Of a stretch of DNA of 64,000 bases, positions 20,641 to 32,030 are shown piece after piece. The stretch covers positions 12,564,315-12,628,314 of the forward strand of contig NW_004454197.1 in assembly GCF_000283155.1 (NCBI RefSeq). The letters are read 5' to 3'. This DNA is from Ceratotherium simum simum. Its lineage: Eukaryota > Chordata > Mammalia > Perissodactyla > Rhinocerotidae. The first letter of the stretch is position 1, and each line of letters opens with the position of its first letter. The translations under genes and the position numbers were made by a program. The notes below the pieces were generated by a model that made no database searches, was not told the DNA's origin, and was given only the letters and a program-made list of their open reading frames with translations.

Positions 20641-21770
20641 AAATAATAATAAAGTGATAGCTACTGCTTATTGAGTACCTCCATGTCAGGTGCACATGGA
20701 GTTATTAACCAAAGCCATTAGTTTGATGGAGGGCCCAAGAGATGAGAAGCCAGGAAAGGGCTGGCAGGGTCCCAGCCATCAGGCCATGGCTGGAGATGGG
20801 CTTCCTCAGCCTGGAGAATTCCTTGGGTCCAAGAGAGCCAAACAGAAGAGTGTCTACTTGAGATCATTTGGGGAGCCAAGGTGGGGAATAGGAGAAGAGG
20901 CCATTTTCAGATGTGGCAAAGGGGGCAGGTTTGAGATATGCCTAGTGGCTGTAAAAATGGCCCTCTTGAGAACCACTCCCATTCTTGCCCACAGAGGGTC
21001 CAGGACTCCAGCAAGAAGGAGAAAGGAGCAGATGCCGGCCTCACCCCTGGATCTCTCCCCCTGGCCCCACTCCCCTGCTCGAGGGGGGCAGGCTCTGAAA
21101 AGCAACGAGGCCTGGAACCTGGCTGCTCTGCTCTGGCCTCCTACTGCTCCCAGCTCCGGGTCTGCCTGGCCCTGTAGCTTCCCGTCCTTCAGGCACCCTT
21201 CTCCTAGCCTATTGTTCCACGCTTGTGTGGGTGACGCCGCCACCAGTCCAGGTTCCAACATTCTCTTTCTGTACAGTCTGCGGAACCATCCTCCGTCTCC
21301 AGCATCAGGAGGGGATCTCTAGTCACTTTCTCAAAGTGTTCACCATGTTTCTTGTCTCAGGGCCCCAGATACTCAGCAACTTAGCAGGGCTGGGTGGAAG
21401 CACAGGCCCTGGGCTAAAGGCCTGAAGAAGCTCATTTATCTAGGGCTCTGCCTGTTTGTCCAGGCGGCCCAGGTGTCCTTCAAGGCACAGCTCGCAGTCC
21501 TCACCCCCAAACACCCTCCCAGAAACAAGCAAGAGCATAAGTCCCAGATAAAGCCAGAGGATGTCTTCCCTGCTAGACCAGAGGCCAAAGCCAGACACCC
21601 AAGGAGGCTGCAGGAGCATGTCTTGGAGAGCGGGGCGCCACTTGAAGATCAGGCTCCTGGTTTCAGTGCGGATGTGGCTCTTTCCAGATGCCCAGCCTCC
21701 TGCCAGCAGCCAGTGGCATCAGCCACTTACCAGGAAGGCTTGGGAAAGGCAATGCATTTAAGGGAGTGTT
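20641..21770. other. GC-rich DNA with a 210-codon open frame, probably not a gene
   Basis: The first 60 bases look like the reversed end of a MIR (aataataataaagtgatagctactgcttattgag). An open frame runs 20690-21322 on the plus strand. Its product is Pro/Ser/Arg-rich without domain, signal peptide or repeat structure. Its start lies in MIR-like text, and frames on the other strand (135 codons, 20854-21261) are open too. I do not call a gene. A further 160-codon frame at 21473-21955 has the same problems. Confidence 0.4.
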
Positions 21771-22350
21771 CGGAATGCCGTCACCTTCCGGAACGGATGA
21801 CGCGGAGCTTGTACATGGATGGTTTTATTTTTACTCCACATTTCTGGAGAAAGCCTAATGGCTTCAAGTGCTCCTCTCTGTTCATGAAATTTAAAAGGAG
21901 AAAAAAGAGCACACATAATTATAATCCCACAGCAGGGCAATTGCCTTGCCTCTGACTATTAGGTCCCATTAAAGATGTAATATCTATGGTGTCTCAGGAG
22001 AAATTCCTACTTATTTATGCTTAGTATTAGGGCAAATATTAGTTAGCATCAGAACAGGATGCAGTGAAGTCTAATCTGATGTCACCAGCAGAGCTTGCCT
22101 TACAAACAAAATAAGTGGCAATTACTTTCAAGCTGAACTAATAAGTTTTTCAAGTGATTCCATTTCATGTTCATCAGAAACGTCCACCGAAGGAAGGTGT
22201 GTTCTGGGAATGTGCGGGGTGTGCTTTTTAATCACACTTTATTTAAAGGTACAAATGAAGGCCGTGGGGCTGGCTCCCCCTCCTCCTTCTTGCTAGATTT
22301 CCTTTGGGACAGTAATTAGGAAATACAACACAATATGGGAAATGAGCATT
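21771..22350. promoter_or_regulatory. Candidate conserved non-coding element (inference)
   Basis: About 580 bases with no recognisable transposon text. They contain several AT-rich homeodomain-type cores (ataattataatc near 21914, caattactttc near 22114, cagtaattagg near 22309) and an NK2-like tcaagtg at 22149. Such repeat-free, balanced-composition DNA with clustered TAATTA-like sites is typical of developmental enhancers, but these motifs are common and the call rests on appearance only. Confidence 0.25.
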
Positions 22351-23214
22351 GCTGCTTTCACGGGGATTTTAAACCAAATGGCTTTGCTCCTGGGACTGAA
22401 GGAACTGCTCCCCTAGAAGCCCAGCAGGTCTCTCCATGCTACCTGGTACTTCAGGCCTTTCCTAAAATGGCTCCTTGGCCTCCTGGAGAAGTCTTTCCTG
22501 AGAGAAAAGTGAGAAGGCCCGCAGAGGGCCTGGGCACAGGAGTGGGTCCCAGCATGCGGCCCAGCTGCAGACAACCAGGCTGGCTCTCCAGGCGGCAGTC
22601 TGGGGGCAAATGCCCTCCCCTCCCTTCCACATTGCAGTCTTCCCTGGCAGCTAATGGCTGCACACAGTCCTTCTTTACCTCAGACTTTAACAGCTGGGCT
22701 TCTAGCACATTCTCCTGAGGTGGAGGATCCTTAGCCCAGGCTTGTTTGCCAAGAACTTTCTCAGACTGCTAAAGCTGCCCACACCCAGGAGTCTCTCTGT
22801 GCCTTGTTGAGTGTGCCCTTGTAGTCTGAGCACCCGGAGATGACGCACGTGGGGCTCCTGGAGAACTGCACCCAGTCCTGGGGCCAGAGCTCTGGTCATT
22901 CTTGATAGACAGGGCCGTAAGTTCCTCCGTCCTTCTGGGAGGGGCAGCTACTCTGACTCTGTGGTCCGTCCATGGGCATTTTCTCTGGAGTGGAGAGATG
23001 GCCCCAATCCGTGTGCTGGTAGGCACTCGGGGGCCACGTGTGGAGGCGAGCATCGCGTGTAAGCAGGGCTGAGCACCTGTCTCCCGTGACACCCTGGTTC
23101 TAAGTCCTCACCTCTACCCAGCACAGGCCAGGGCTGGTCCAGGCCATGAGAATGTCTACAAGAACTTCAGATTCATTTCCCTTCCCCAGGCTGCGTCCTC
23201 TTACCATGTGTCTC
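22351..23214. other. Unique GC-rich DNA
   Basis: No recognised repeat. Short open frames on both strands only. Confidence 0.45.
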
Positions 23215-23620
23215 CGTTCCATTACACAAACACTGGGCATTTTCCATGGACCAGGTCTGGCTAGGCCCAGTGGCAGATTCAGAGAAGAATGAGGCCTAGA
23301 TTCTGCCTACACAGAACCTGCAATTATAGTTGAGAAAGCTGGTAAAAGACAATTATCTAAGACAACCAGACTGAGCTGGATAAGTACCACATCGTAGGTA
23401 GAAGGCAGTCTGGGGAACGCATCCAACGTGGGAGAAATCATATCGACGGGAAGATCAGGAAAAGCTTCAGGAAGGAGGCAGCATCTGAGACCTTAAAGGT
23501 TGGGTACAATTCCACCATGAGGAGTTGGCTTCCAGGGGTGACATTCCAAGCAGAGGGAGCTGCAGGAGGAAAGGTGTGGAGGTGGGAAGTGAGGGGCACT
23601 TGGGCAACACCAGGTTTGTG
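23215..23620 (-). mobile_element. L2-type fragment, antisense
   Basis: Fits reversed L2 text: 'ttccatggaccagg', 'acacagaacctgcaattatag', 'gaaaagcttcaggaaggagg', 'gagaccttaaaggttgggtac', 'acattccaagcagagggagctgcagg'. Confidence 0.6.
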
Positions 23621-23814
23621 GCTAAATTAGTTAGATTTCTTTCATTTAAGCCTCAGTGGAGGCTAGTGACACAGATTAACATACCAGCTATCATGGGCAA
23701 AGAGTTGGGGTACAGCAACACAGGGCTTGGGGTGGGCAGAGGTCAGCCCCCCCCGGGGCACTACTGTGAGCCCCTCTGAGCTGTCAGGGGAAGGAACAGC
23801 CGTGAGCACATTAG

Positions 23815-23950
23815 CATGTCAAGGCTCTCCCTTGCCCAAACCCACAATGGCTCCCCCCTGCACACAGGAAAAGTCCAAACGCCTTTGCTTAGCACGCCCT
23901 GCAAGTCTATCCCCGAGCTACCTTCTTACCTTCTACCTGTTACGGTTTAG
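23815..23950 (+). mobile_element. L2 fragment, sense
   Basis: The block 'acaatggctccccc...gcacacaggaaaagtccaaacgcctttgctt' then 'gctaccttcttacc' matches the L2 'cccattgcctacaggataaagtccaaact' block. Confidence 0.6.
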
Positions 23951-24269
23951 AGATTATTTCCTCTGACTACAGCAGACGTTCTTGGGGGCTGAGATAGGCA
24001 GGGTGACCAAGCTCACTACAAGTCCCCCTTCTCTAGGAACGCAGAGCTGACACCCAGGGCAAACTTACATCCCTGGCCCAAGGGTGGGCACCTGACCAAG
24101 TGTGTCTGATCACACTCTTCCTAGGAACTCAGAGAAGGGCAGAGCTGGCGCTAGTCCAAAGGTGGGCTCCGGAGAGAAGGCCAGTGAGGTCCCGCCAAGG
24201 TCGCGGATGTTGTTACTGCCCGGTTTCCTGTCTTCAGAGTCTTGGTTGTTCAAGTCTTTCTCAGATTCC
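23951..24269. other. No recognised feature
   Basis: Unique sequence. A near-duplicate phrase (taggaactcagag / taggaacgcagag, 24122 and 24035) hints at a small local duplication of about 90 bases' spacing. Confidence 0.4.
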
Positions 24270-24302
24270 CTGAGAGAGAGAGAGATATATATATATTTTT
24301 TT
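24270..24302 (+). repeat. Compound (GA)n(TA)n microsatellite
   Basis: gagagagagagata followed by tatatatattttttt. Confidence 0.85.
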
Positions 24303-25637
24303 CTTTCCCCTCTATATTACTTGAAAATAAATATTTAAATGCTAATCACTTCACTCTAAACACCCTGCAAGGTATCTTCTAAGAATAAGAGTCTAGGACA
24401 ATCTCATGTAGGAAAAGGACTGGGATTGGCATAAAGGCCTGGACTCGGGAGCTGACCCACTGCTGCCCCAGGCCACTTGCTGAGCCCCTGCTTACTTCCC
24501 TGTGAAGTGGGCTCCATGTGTGCCCCCCCACCCATAGAGTGTCACAGAATCTACTGTCAATTTTGCTAATCTGCAGGAGCTGGTCACACTGCAGCTGCTG
24601 GCTACCAAGTTCAAGGCCCACCCACTTTCTTCTGCAGCCCAGGGGTGGGAGGCAGAATGTCACTAAGAGGGCAATATGCAGTACTAATAAGGAAAGAGGG
24701 TGGCCGTGTGAGGTTAAGGAATATGCCCAGAAAAAACCTTGTAAGACAAGGTCTGTATGTGGTCATGCATGTTTGGAAACATTTTGCATGCCACGTTGGG
24801 TTGGGAGAAATAGAGGTAATGAAACAGCAGAAATCAGTGGATTTCCACAAACACATCACAGTCAGCAGGGAGAACGTGTCTTGGTCAGCAAGATAGCAGG
24901 AGATGCAGGGCAGATAAAGAGGAAGGGACTCCAAAGATCACACACTCTCCCAACCTGGAGAGGGTGAGGCCTGGGTGGGGTTGCCGAGAAGTTGTGGAGG
25001 AGACGGAGATGGGCTCTCCTGGGGAGGGCTTGGGTGTGCAGTGAGGTGCCACTGAGCCCGCCGGCTGGAGATGGCCCTGAGCTGGGTACCGGCTGCGTCT
25101 CAGCAAGGTGAGCACACACTGCATTTGTTGCATGGAAGGAGCCCTGGGCTCGAGCTGGGGGCACTCCTTTCCTGTGGCTCCCCTGACCTGGCTTCCTTGC
25201 TGGCTTCAGGGACCGCCTGCTGCCTCGACTGCCCTTTGCTGACCCTCACAAGCGCAGATCCTCTCCCAAGAGAGCAGGATATAGAAGGAGCTGCCCAGGG
25301 TCCAATCACACCACCCTCTTTACCCTTTGCCTTGACACGTTCGAGAGTTACAGCATCTACTTGACAACTATTTTAAGAGCCATGTGGTGTTATCAGAAAG
25401 CAACCATAACAAAGTGGGCTGCCTGGAATTTTTCCCTGGTGTCTGTCTGGGAGCTGACCTAGGAAGCATTCCAGTGGGCTGCCTCCCTGGAAGATTGTTG
25501 ATCGGAGCCCATAGGCAGGAAAGACGACAACTAAGCAGGCAACAGCTTTTAGGTTTGGTTCTCAAAGCTCTTTGAGTAGAGGAATAGAAGTATTATATTT
25601 TCAAAGTAATATTTCATTGGTCACCTAATCTTAAGAC
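24303..25637. other. Unique DNA
   Basis: No named repeat or gene. Open frames of 80-149 codons appear on both strands between 24379 and 25575, overlapping each other; none shows a domain, and none ends at a convincing splice pair. Confidence 0.45.
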
Positions 25638-25770
25638 TGGAAGGGCCTTCTTTTAGAAACCACCTAATCACAGTGGGGCTCAGAGAGGGACATTGGCCTG
25701 CCTAGAGCCTCTCAGCAGACAGTGAGGATTCTGATCCAGTCCTGGGTCCTGTGGCCCCAGTCCATTGCTC
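25638..25770 (-). mobile_element. Ancient repeat scrap, family uncertain
   Basis: 'gactggaagggccttc', 'accacctaatcacagtggggctcagagagggaca', 'agcctctcagcagacagtgaggattctgatccagtcctgggt' follows the pattern of old mammalian repeats with a 'gaggaaactgaggcccagagagg...cacacagctag' core. MIR and a hAT relic are both possible. Confidence 0.35.
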
Positions 25771-26735
25771 ATCTATTGGTTCACGTGTCTGGTATTAGTC
25801 TATCTCTCCAAGAGGGAAGCGACAGGGCTTTAGAAGTGGACATTATGTCAGATGTGGCTGGAAGGTCTGGAGAGGCAAGTTGGCCATCCACCCCATTTTA
25901 CAAACCAGAGGGCCTTTTCCTGGGGGCACACAGTATGTCAGGGAGCCATTGCACCAATACTATGAGCAGAGGGCAATCTTCTCATGAGAAACAGTGAGGG
26001 TAGGGGCAGGTATCAGGGCTGGGGAGATGATGGAGACCTGCTCGTCTGATCTGAACTGTCCTGAGTTGTCCCCTCTCACCTTCCCCAGCTCTCCAGGTCT
26101 GCGATCCCCTGGGGCCTCAGCCTGAGCCCACCTGCCTGACCTTGACCATGATGGTCTGACCCTCAGGCTCCACCCTCACCAGCCGCTCTGAGGCTCACAC
26201 CAAGCCCCTTGGGCATGGGTGTTGTGCGAGAGAGCAGACAGACATTCCTATGCTGCAGAAAGGGCGTGGAGCACTGGATCCAGGAAGGATGTTGCATCAT
26301 GATGCGGGTGTCATGAAAGGAAGTCACCTGCGCAAGTGACAGGAGGCCCCGCGCCAGCTCCACCATGGAGGCAGGCAGAAGTGAGAACAGATGATTGTCT
26401 ACCTTGGGGGAAGGCCGAGACCTGATGACATAATGCTTCACTCCAGACAACAAGATGCTTCAGAAGACTCAGAATCTAGATGCTATGGGATGGGAACCCC
26501 TGAACCATTGAGGTTCCAGTCCTGGCTTCCCACCTGGGTCTCCCTGCAGCTGCTCTCATGAGCGTGGGTGATCATCCTCGGGCTAGCTGTACCCACTATA
26601 GTATTGGCCGGAGTCTGTCCCGTGCACCAGTCCCTCTGCCTGCCCGACGCCATCTCTTACTCCCAGGGAGGAAAGCTTGCTGCTTTTCAGGTCCCAGAGC
26701 TGTATGTGTGGGGGGACAGGATAGTGGCATGACTC
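25771..26735. other. Unique DNA
   Basis: Nothing recognised beyond short open frames. Confidence 0.45.
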
Positions 26736-26975
26736 TGAGTATGTGTCATAGTGTCACATAGAGCTGGATTCAAATCCTGGCCTGACTGTGTACCGCTGTT
26801 TGACTTGGGCAGTCAGTAAAAGCCCTAATCCTCAGTTCCCCTGAGTGCAAATGGTGATAATTACAGTCCACACCACATGGCGCTGTCATGGGGCCTAAAC
26901 AGGATGATGAATGTGAAGCCCATGGCACTGTGCCAGCTACAGAATACAGAGCTCGGTGGCTGCAGCAATTTCGAC
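26736..26975 (+). mobile_element. MIR SINE
   Basis: Sense MIR text: 'gctggattcaaatcctggcctgac', 'tttgacttgggcagtcagtaaa', 'cctcagttcccctgag', 'tgataattacag', 'aggatgatgaatgtgaagcccatggcactgtgcc'. Confidence 0.8.
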
Positions 26976-27004
26976 CACTGGCTGCAGACACTCATGGGCG
27001 GTCA

Positions 27005-27135
27005 TGTGGAGAGGAGCAAAGAGGCTTTAGAATCCAGAAGACCTGAAGTTGTGTCCCAGCTCTGCCAGCACACAGTAGCCAAGTGTCCTTGGGCGAGTCA
27101 CCCTCTCCCTCAGCCTCAACTTTCCAACATATGTT
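27005..27135 (+). mobile_element. MIR SINE, second copy in tandem
   Basis: 'aaagaggctttagaatccagaagacctgaagttgtgtcccagctctgccag' and 'aagtgtccttgggcgagtcaccctctccctcagcctc' are the head and core of another sense MIR, only about 30 bases after the previous one. Confidence 0.75.
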
Positions 27136-27499
27136 GGCATTTAATAGTTGCCCTGTACATATCTTGCCTACTGCAGGCATTCTGCTACGTAGGAGAAATT
27201 TTGAGGGTTGATGTGAATACATAGTTTAAAACACTCCTTTTATCTTTAATTTTGTGAAACTTGATGCTGATGTTAATATTAGATAAGGTTTGGCTGACTA
27301 AAATCAAATGCTAAATTAATCACATTTGCCACTTGTATTTTGAGATATTCATTCACTTCATCAATGAAGCTTTTTAAATTCAGATTCATTGTATGTTGAG
27401 ATTTACCTATTTGTTTGTTTATTTTTGGCTCCTAGAATATGGAATAAAATAGGAGCTTAAGGTTTGACATGGAAAAAGAAATAAAGATGATCTGGCATA
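27136..27499. other. AT-rich DNA, no recognised feature
   Basis: Unique AT-rich sequence leading into an L1 3' end. Confidence 0.4.
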
Positions 27500-27612
27500 G
27501 AGTTGTGGGAATTATTTTGCAACATATACAAGTATCAAATCATTACATTGTGCACCTTAAACTTACATAATTTTATGTGTCAATTATATCCCAATAAAGC
27601 TGGGAGAGAAAT
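27500..27612 (+). mobile_element. L1 3' end, sense, 5'-truncated
   Basis: 'catatacaagtatcaaatcattacattgtgcaccttaaacttacataattttatgtgtcaattatatcccaataaagctgg' is the typical last 80-100 bases of old L1 elements, ending at the polyadenylation signal region. Confidence 0.85.
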
Positions 27613-27639
27613 TGAGTTGGAATTTTATACTGAGTGGAT

Positions 27640-28725
27640 ACTGTTAAAGGGTTTTACGTGGGAAGTAACATGAGATGTTTTATATTTTTGATGTGTTTAT
27701 GCATCACTGTGGTTGCTGAGTGGAGAAGAGCAGGAGCCAGGAGACCAGTTGAGGGTATTGAAATAGTCCCAGCAAGAGGTGGTGGGGACCGGTCCAGATT
27801 GGCCACAGTGGAGGAGAGTAGTGATGGTTCTGGGATTTGCTTGGACGTGGTATGTCAAAGATAGGAAATCAACATGTGCACCTCCCACGTTAAGGGGTGG
27901 AGAAGCTCAGGGGATGGGGGAGACTGAGAGACAGTCTGCAGGGAAGGACGAGCCAAGAGTTTTATTTCCATCCTGCTGAATTTCAGATGCCAGCTGGAAA
28001 TGCAAGCGGAGAGGTCAGGAAGGCAGTTGGATAGGGGAGTCTGCAGGTTGGGACGAGGACTTGGTTGGAGGGTAATATGAGAATAACAAGCATTAGGAGG
28101 AGAGTGTAGACGAGGCCCACAGAAGAAAGACCAGAAAGGTCCTAAGGTGCTAAGGTCCACGGATTGGGTACGACAGAGGGAGCAGCCAACGAACCTGAGA
28201 AGGAGAGTTAACTGGTAGATCAGGAAAACAAGGAGAGTGTGGTCTACAGGAGCCAAGAGAGGCACGTGTGCCAAGGGAGAGGTGTGGCCCACTGTGCAGG
28301 TGAGAGGTCAGTAAGAACAGGAGGGAGATACCATCTTGGGATTTGACTCTGGGCTGGACTTTGGTAACCTTGACAAGAGTAATTTCAGTAAAGCAATGAA
28401 GATGGATGCTCCCTTGGAGTGAGTTGAAGAGTCCAGGGCAGATGAGAAAGAGTAGAGAGCTGGTGTAGACAACCTTCATGAGAGGTTTTGCTAACAAGGG
28501 GAGTGGAGAAATAGGGCAGTAGCTGGAGAGTAAGAGGAAAGTCAAAGGGAATTTGGGTTGGTTTTCAGATGAGACACTAGAGCACCTGTGTGCTGTTGGA
28601 TGCTCCAGTAGGGAGGGAGAGACTGATGCTGTAGGAGAGAAAAAGGAAGGCAGGAGAAATAAAAACCTTTAGAAGGTGAGAGGGGATGAGTCTGAGAACA
28701 CAAGAGGAGGGACTGACTGTTCACC
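27640..28725 (-). mobile_element. Long L2 relic (reverse transcriptase region), antisense
   Basis: Over 1 kb of reversed L2. Recognisable blocks occur in order: 'gggttttacgtgggaagtaacatga', 'gcatcactgtggttgctg', 'gagaccagttgagggtattgaaatagtcccagcaagaggtgg', 'tgctgaatttcagatgccagctgg', 'caggaaggcagttggata', 'gaaaacaaggagagtgtgg', 'aatttcagtaaagcaatgaagatgga', 'ttttgctaacaaggggagtggagaaatagggcagtagctgg'. It joins the same kind of sequence seen at 7439-7850 and represents the next part of the element. On the coding (minus) strand, frames of 145 and 131 codons at 27855-28545 are remains of the L2 ORF2, broken by stops and frameshifts. It is not functional. Confidence 0.85.
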
Positions 28726-30174
28726 TGAGCCAAGACACTTCTTCGCTTGTGGGAACCTATCATGAGATACTCACCATCTTTTTCTTCTGCTCCATAACCA
28801 TGAGATGTGGGGTTTCCCTGAACCCCAGTGGGGCTTGTCAAATTGAAGCCACATATCCTTAGTCTAGCTTGGACTCTGAATGTAAGCTAGAAAATATTTG
28901 AAGGGAGATGTAATCCTGTTTCCTGTTCTCCCAGTTCCCTCCCCAAGACTATTCAAAGACCCTCCAAACTGAGATGAGGAAGAGAGTTTGGAGCGGAAGG
29001 AAGCAGAACATGTTGAGGATGCTCCACCCTCTGCACCCCCCTGAGAAAATTTGGGATGTGGGAGTAGAGAGAATTTGTACTATACTTGCTGCAGTGTAGC
29101 CTGAGAGTGAGCTGGTGAAATCTCTGTTGCTGTCCTGGGGCAACAAAGAAGTGTGGGTATAACATATCTAGGTATGAGAGGGTCAAGGATGGTCCTCTTT
29201 TCCCAATATATCCCCTAGTTTCCCAAGGCTCAGTATAGCATCTCAACTTTTCAATGGGTTCCTAGTGGGACATGGGAGTTAAGCAGAGACACAGACAGAC
29301 TATGGTGGATCTATACATAGTCTAGTAGCTGAGATGAGGGAATGCACATAGAATAACGTAGCTGGGACAATCCCTACCAGGGCCTGGCTGAAGATACAGC
29401 TATGTGTAGCAGTCTGCCATCTCCAGGGAGCTGCATGGGCATTGAGTCCATGCCCACAGACCAGACAAGCCATCACTGAAGGGAGCATCATCCACTGACT
29501 ATGCCATGGACCAAGTGGGATGAGTCCTATTGAAAGTAACAGGCCACTTCGGACCTAATAAAGATTGACACCAAGAAGAGGGAACTTTCCTCCTTTTTCT
29601 CTTTTGCCTTGTAAGCCACAAAGTTCAGCATCAACTTGTGAAGCAACAGGAAACCATGAAAAAGGGGGAAATCCTGGAAAGGGAAAAATTATGATTCGAC
29701 TGAATTTTAAACCTCAAGTGATGAGAAATTATATGTGTTCTGTATTTATAGGAAAATAAAATAGATTAACTGTCTGTAAGATAGAATGGGAGTCAAAAAT
29801 TAAGTGGAGTTGTAGAAAGTAAAAGTTTCATTTTTGCACATCTGTGCTGGATGTCTTTCTTTTACCCCCAGCCCCTGCTACACTGCTGACCCTTCTCCAC
29901 TCTGCTTTCTGCCCAGGGAAGCCGATTTGTAGGGACCATATCAATGGCTTTCAGTTGCGCTTGGCCATTGGGGACCCTGGAAGGAGATCAGGGGATCAGA
30001 GGGAAGAAAGTGAGGTCGAGTGTTTATTGTCCCAGACCCTTCCTTGCAGTTGCCCTGTGCTTTGTGTCTTGACTGAGGGTCACGGCTCCTCTCTCAAGGT
30101 GACCCTCTCCACAGGACTCTCTCCTCCTGCATTCTTGTAACTACTCCCTTCTCTCCGCCCTTCAAGTCTGGGGT
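28726..30174. other. Unique DNA, possibly with unnamed old repeat
   Basis: No family recognised. A polyadenylation-like aataaagattgac at 29553 and regular spacing of text could reflect an old LTR ending near 29570, but ends and duplication are not visible. Open frames are short. Confidence 0.35.
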
Positions 30175-31545
30175 TGGTAACAGCCTTGAAATATTGGATG
30201 CCATATTCTATATTAGCCAATTGGGTCATATTTTTAAGCTGTTGTTCAATCTTCTTTTCTTTGTTTATTGACTTTATTATCTGCTTGTTTTGTCAGTTAA
30301 TGAGGGAGATGTTTTAAAATCTCCCACTATGATTGTGGATCTGCATATTTACATTTTAATTCCGTCCATTCTTCTTGTACATATTTTGCGGCTACATTGC
30401 TAGCCGCAATGTAGACATAAAATTTTATAGACATAAAATTTTAGGATTATTATATCTTCCTGGTGAAACTTTTCTTATTATAAAATATTCCTCTTTATTT
30501 CTAATAATACTTCTTGCCTTAAAATCTGATATTAATATAGCCACTTCAGCTTTCTCTTGGTTAATGTTTGCATGACATAGCGTTTTCCATCCTTTTAACT
30601 GTTCTATACCAAAGTGTGTATTTTGTAAGCACTGTAGTCTTTTTCTCCAGTCTGATGATCTATGTCCTTTAATTGAAGTATTTCTTATATTTATACTTAT
30701 TGCATTTCCCAATATATTTAGGTTTATAGCTCTCTTTTTCCACTCCTTTCTTGTTCTGCCTGTTCCATTTTTGTTTTTCCTCTCCTTGCTTGCCTTCTTT
30801 TGGATTAAGTATTTTTTCATTACTCCATTCTTTCTCCTTTATTAGAAAGTTTCTTACATATTATGTTACTAATTTTGATTGTTACCCTAGAGATTGCACC
30901 ACGCACCACTGACTTATTAACGTCTGACAGGAGTGAATGTCTTTACCACTTCCTGGACAATGTGAGGATGTCCTTCTTTAATTCCATCAACCTCCTCCCT
31001 CATCTTATGTGTTTGTTGTCATGCATTTCAATTCTATACCTGTTTAAATCCCACAAGACATTATTATTGCTTTACGCAGTCAAGAGTCATTTATATTTAC
31101 TTACATATGTTCTCTTTCTGTTGCTGATTCTTTTTTGCATCTCTCTGCTTCTATCTGGAATCATTTTCCTCTGTCGAAAGAAAACCTTTCAGTGTTTACT
31201 TTAGCAGTCAGTCTGCTGGTGATAAATTCCCTGTCTTTGCCTGAAAATATCTTTATTTTGCTTTTATTTTTGAAGGATATTTTTGCTGGATACAGAATTC
31301 TAGGTCAGCAGCTGATTTTCCTTCAGAACTGTGAAGGTATAATTTCGTTATCTTCTGGCTTCTATCATTTCTATGGAGAAGTCAATATGTGGTCTTGTTG
31401 TTGTACCCCTGAAGGTAATGTGTCTTTTTCCTCCCTCTGGTTTCTTTAAATATTTTCTATTTGTCTTTAGTTTATTACCGTTTTACTTTGATTTGTGTAG
31501 GTGTGGGTTTCTTGGTATTTATCCTACTTGCATTAACTCCCCTTT
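30175..31545 (-). mobile_element. Old L1 ORF2 5' part and inter-ORF region, antisense
   Basis: Reversed L1 text in order: 'aatctcccactatgattgtggatctgc', 'cttgccttaaaatctgatattaatatagccacttcagctttctcttgg', 'tgtcctttaattgaagtatttc', 'gttaccctagagattgcacc', 'ttgctggatacagaattctagg', 'gtgtgggtttcttggtatttatcc'. A local duplication (agacataaaatttta twice at 30413-30444) is present. Relic without an intact frame. Confidence 0.85.
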
Positions 31546-31888
31546 TGAGTCCACCCTTATTGTTCCACTTTAGAGATTGGAAGATTGAGCCAGAGCAAGG
31601 ATGAAGGATGGCTGATGGTAACCTAGCCCTCTGGATCTTTTAGGTCAGTATTTACCAACCTTTACTGACAGCAGCACACCCTTCTCCATGACCCCTGAAG
31701 AGCTTCAATCTCACCCACCTCCACTATCTTCTCTCCTACTGCAGGGGTTTTTAGTAGAGAATGTAAAGTTTATCAGACAGGAAATAGTTTGGGCTGAGAA
31801 ATATTCTTCCAGATCATCACCATGCTCAGGCTGGTGTGATGGTATCAGACATAGTATCCCCAGCCATTTATTGACATCCCATTTTTAG
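31546..31888. other. No recognised feature
   Basis: Unique sequence between L1 and MIR. Confidence 0.4.
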
Positions 31889-32030
31889 AGATCTAGAACA
31901 GTGATGAAGATCCAGCTTCTAGATCTAGGTTTACATCCCAGCTCTGCTACCCTTACCCCACTAGCTGTGTGACCTTAGGAAAGTGACCTTTCTATCCCTC
32001 AGTTTCTCATCTGTAAGACAGAGGGCACTG
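31889..32030 (+). mobile_element. MIR SINE
   Basis: 'gaacagtgatgaagatcc', 'ggtttacatcccagctctgctac', 'ctagctgtgtgaccttaggaaagtgacc', 'cctcagtttctcatctgtaagaca': a well-preserved MIR head and core. Confidence 0.88.

Noticed and set aside
20690..21322. 210-codon open frame as a protein-coding gene
   Set aside because: No domain, Pro/Ser/Arg-rich composition, start inside MIR-like text, opposite strand also open, no splice or promoter context.
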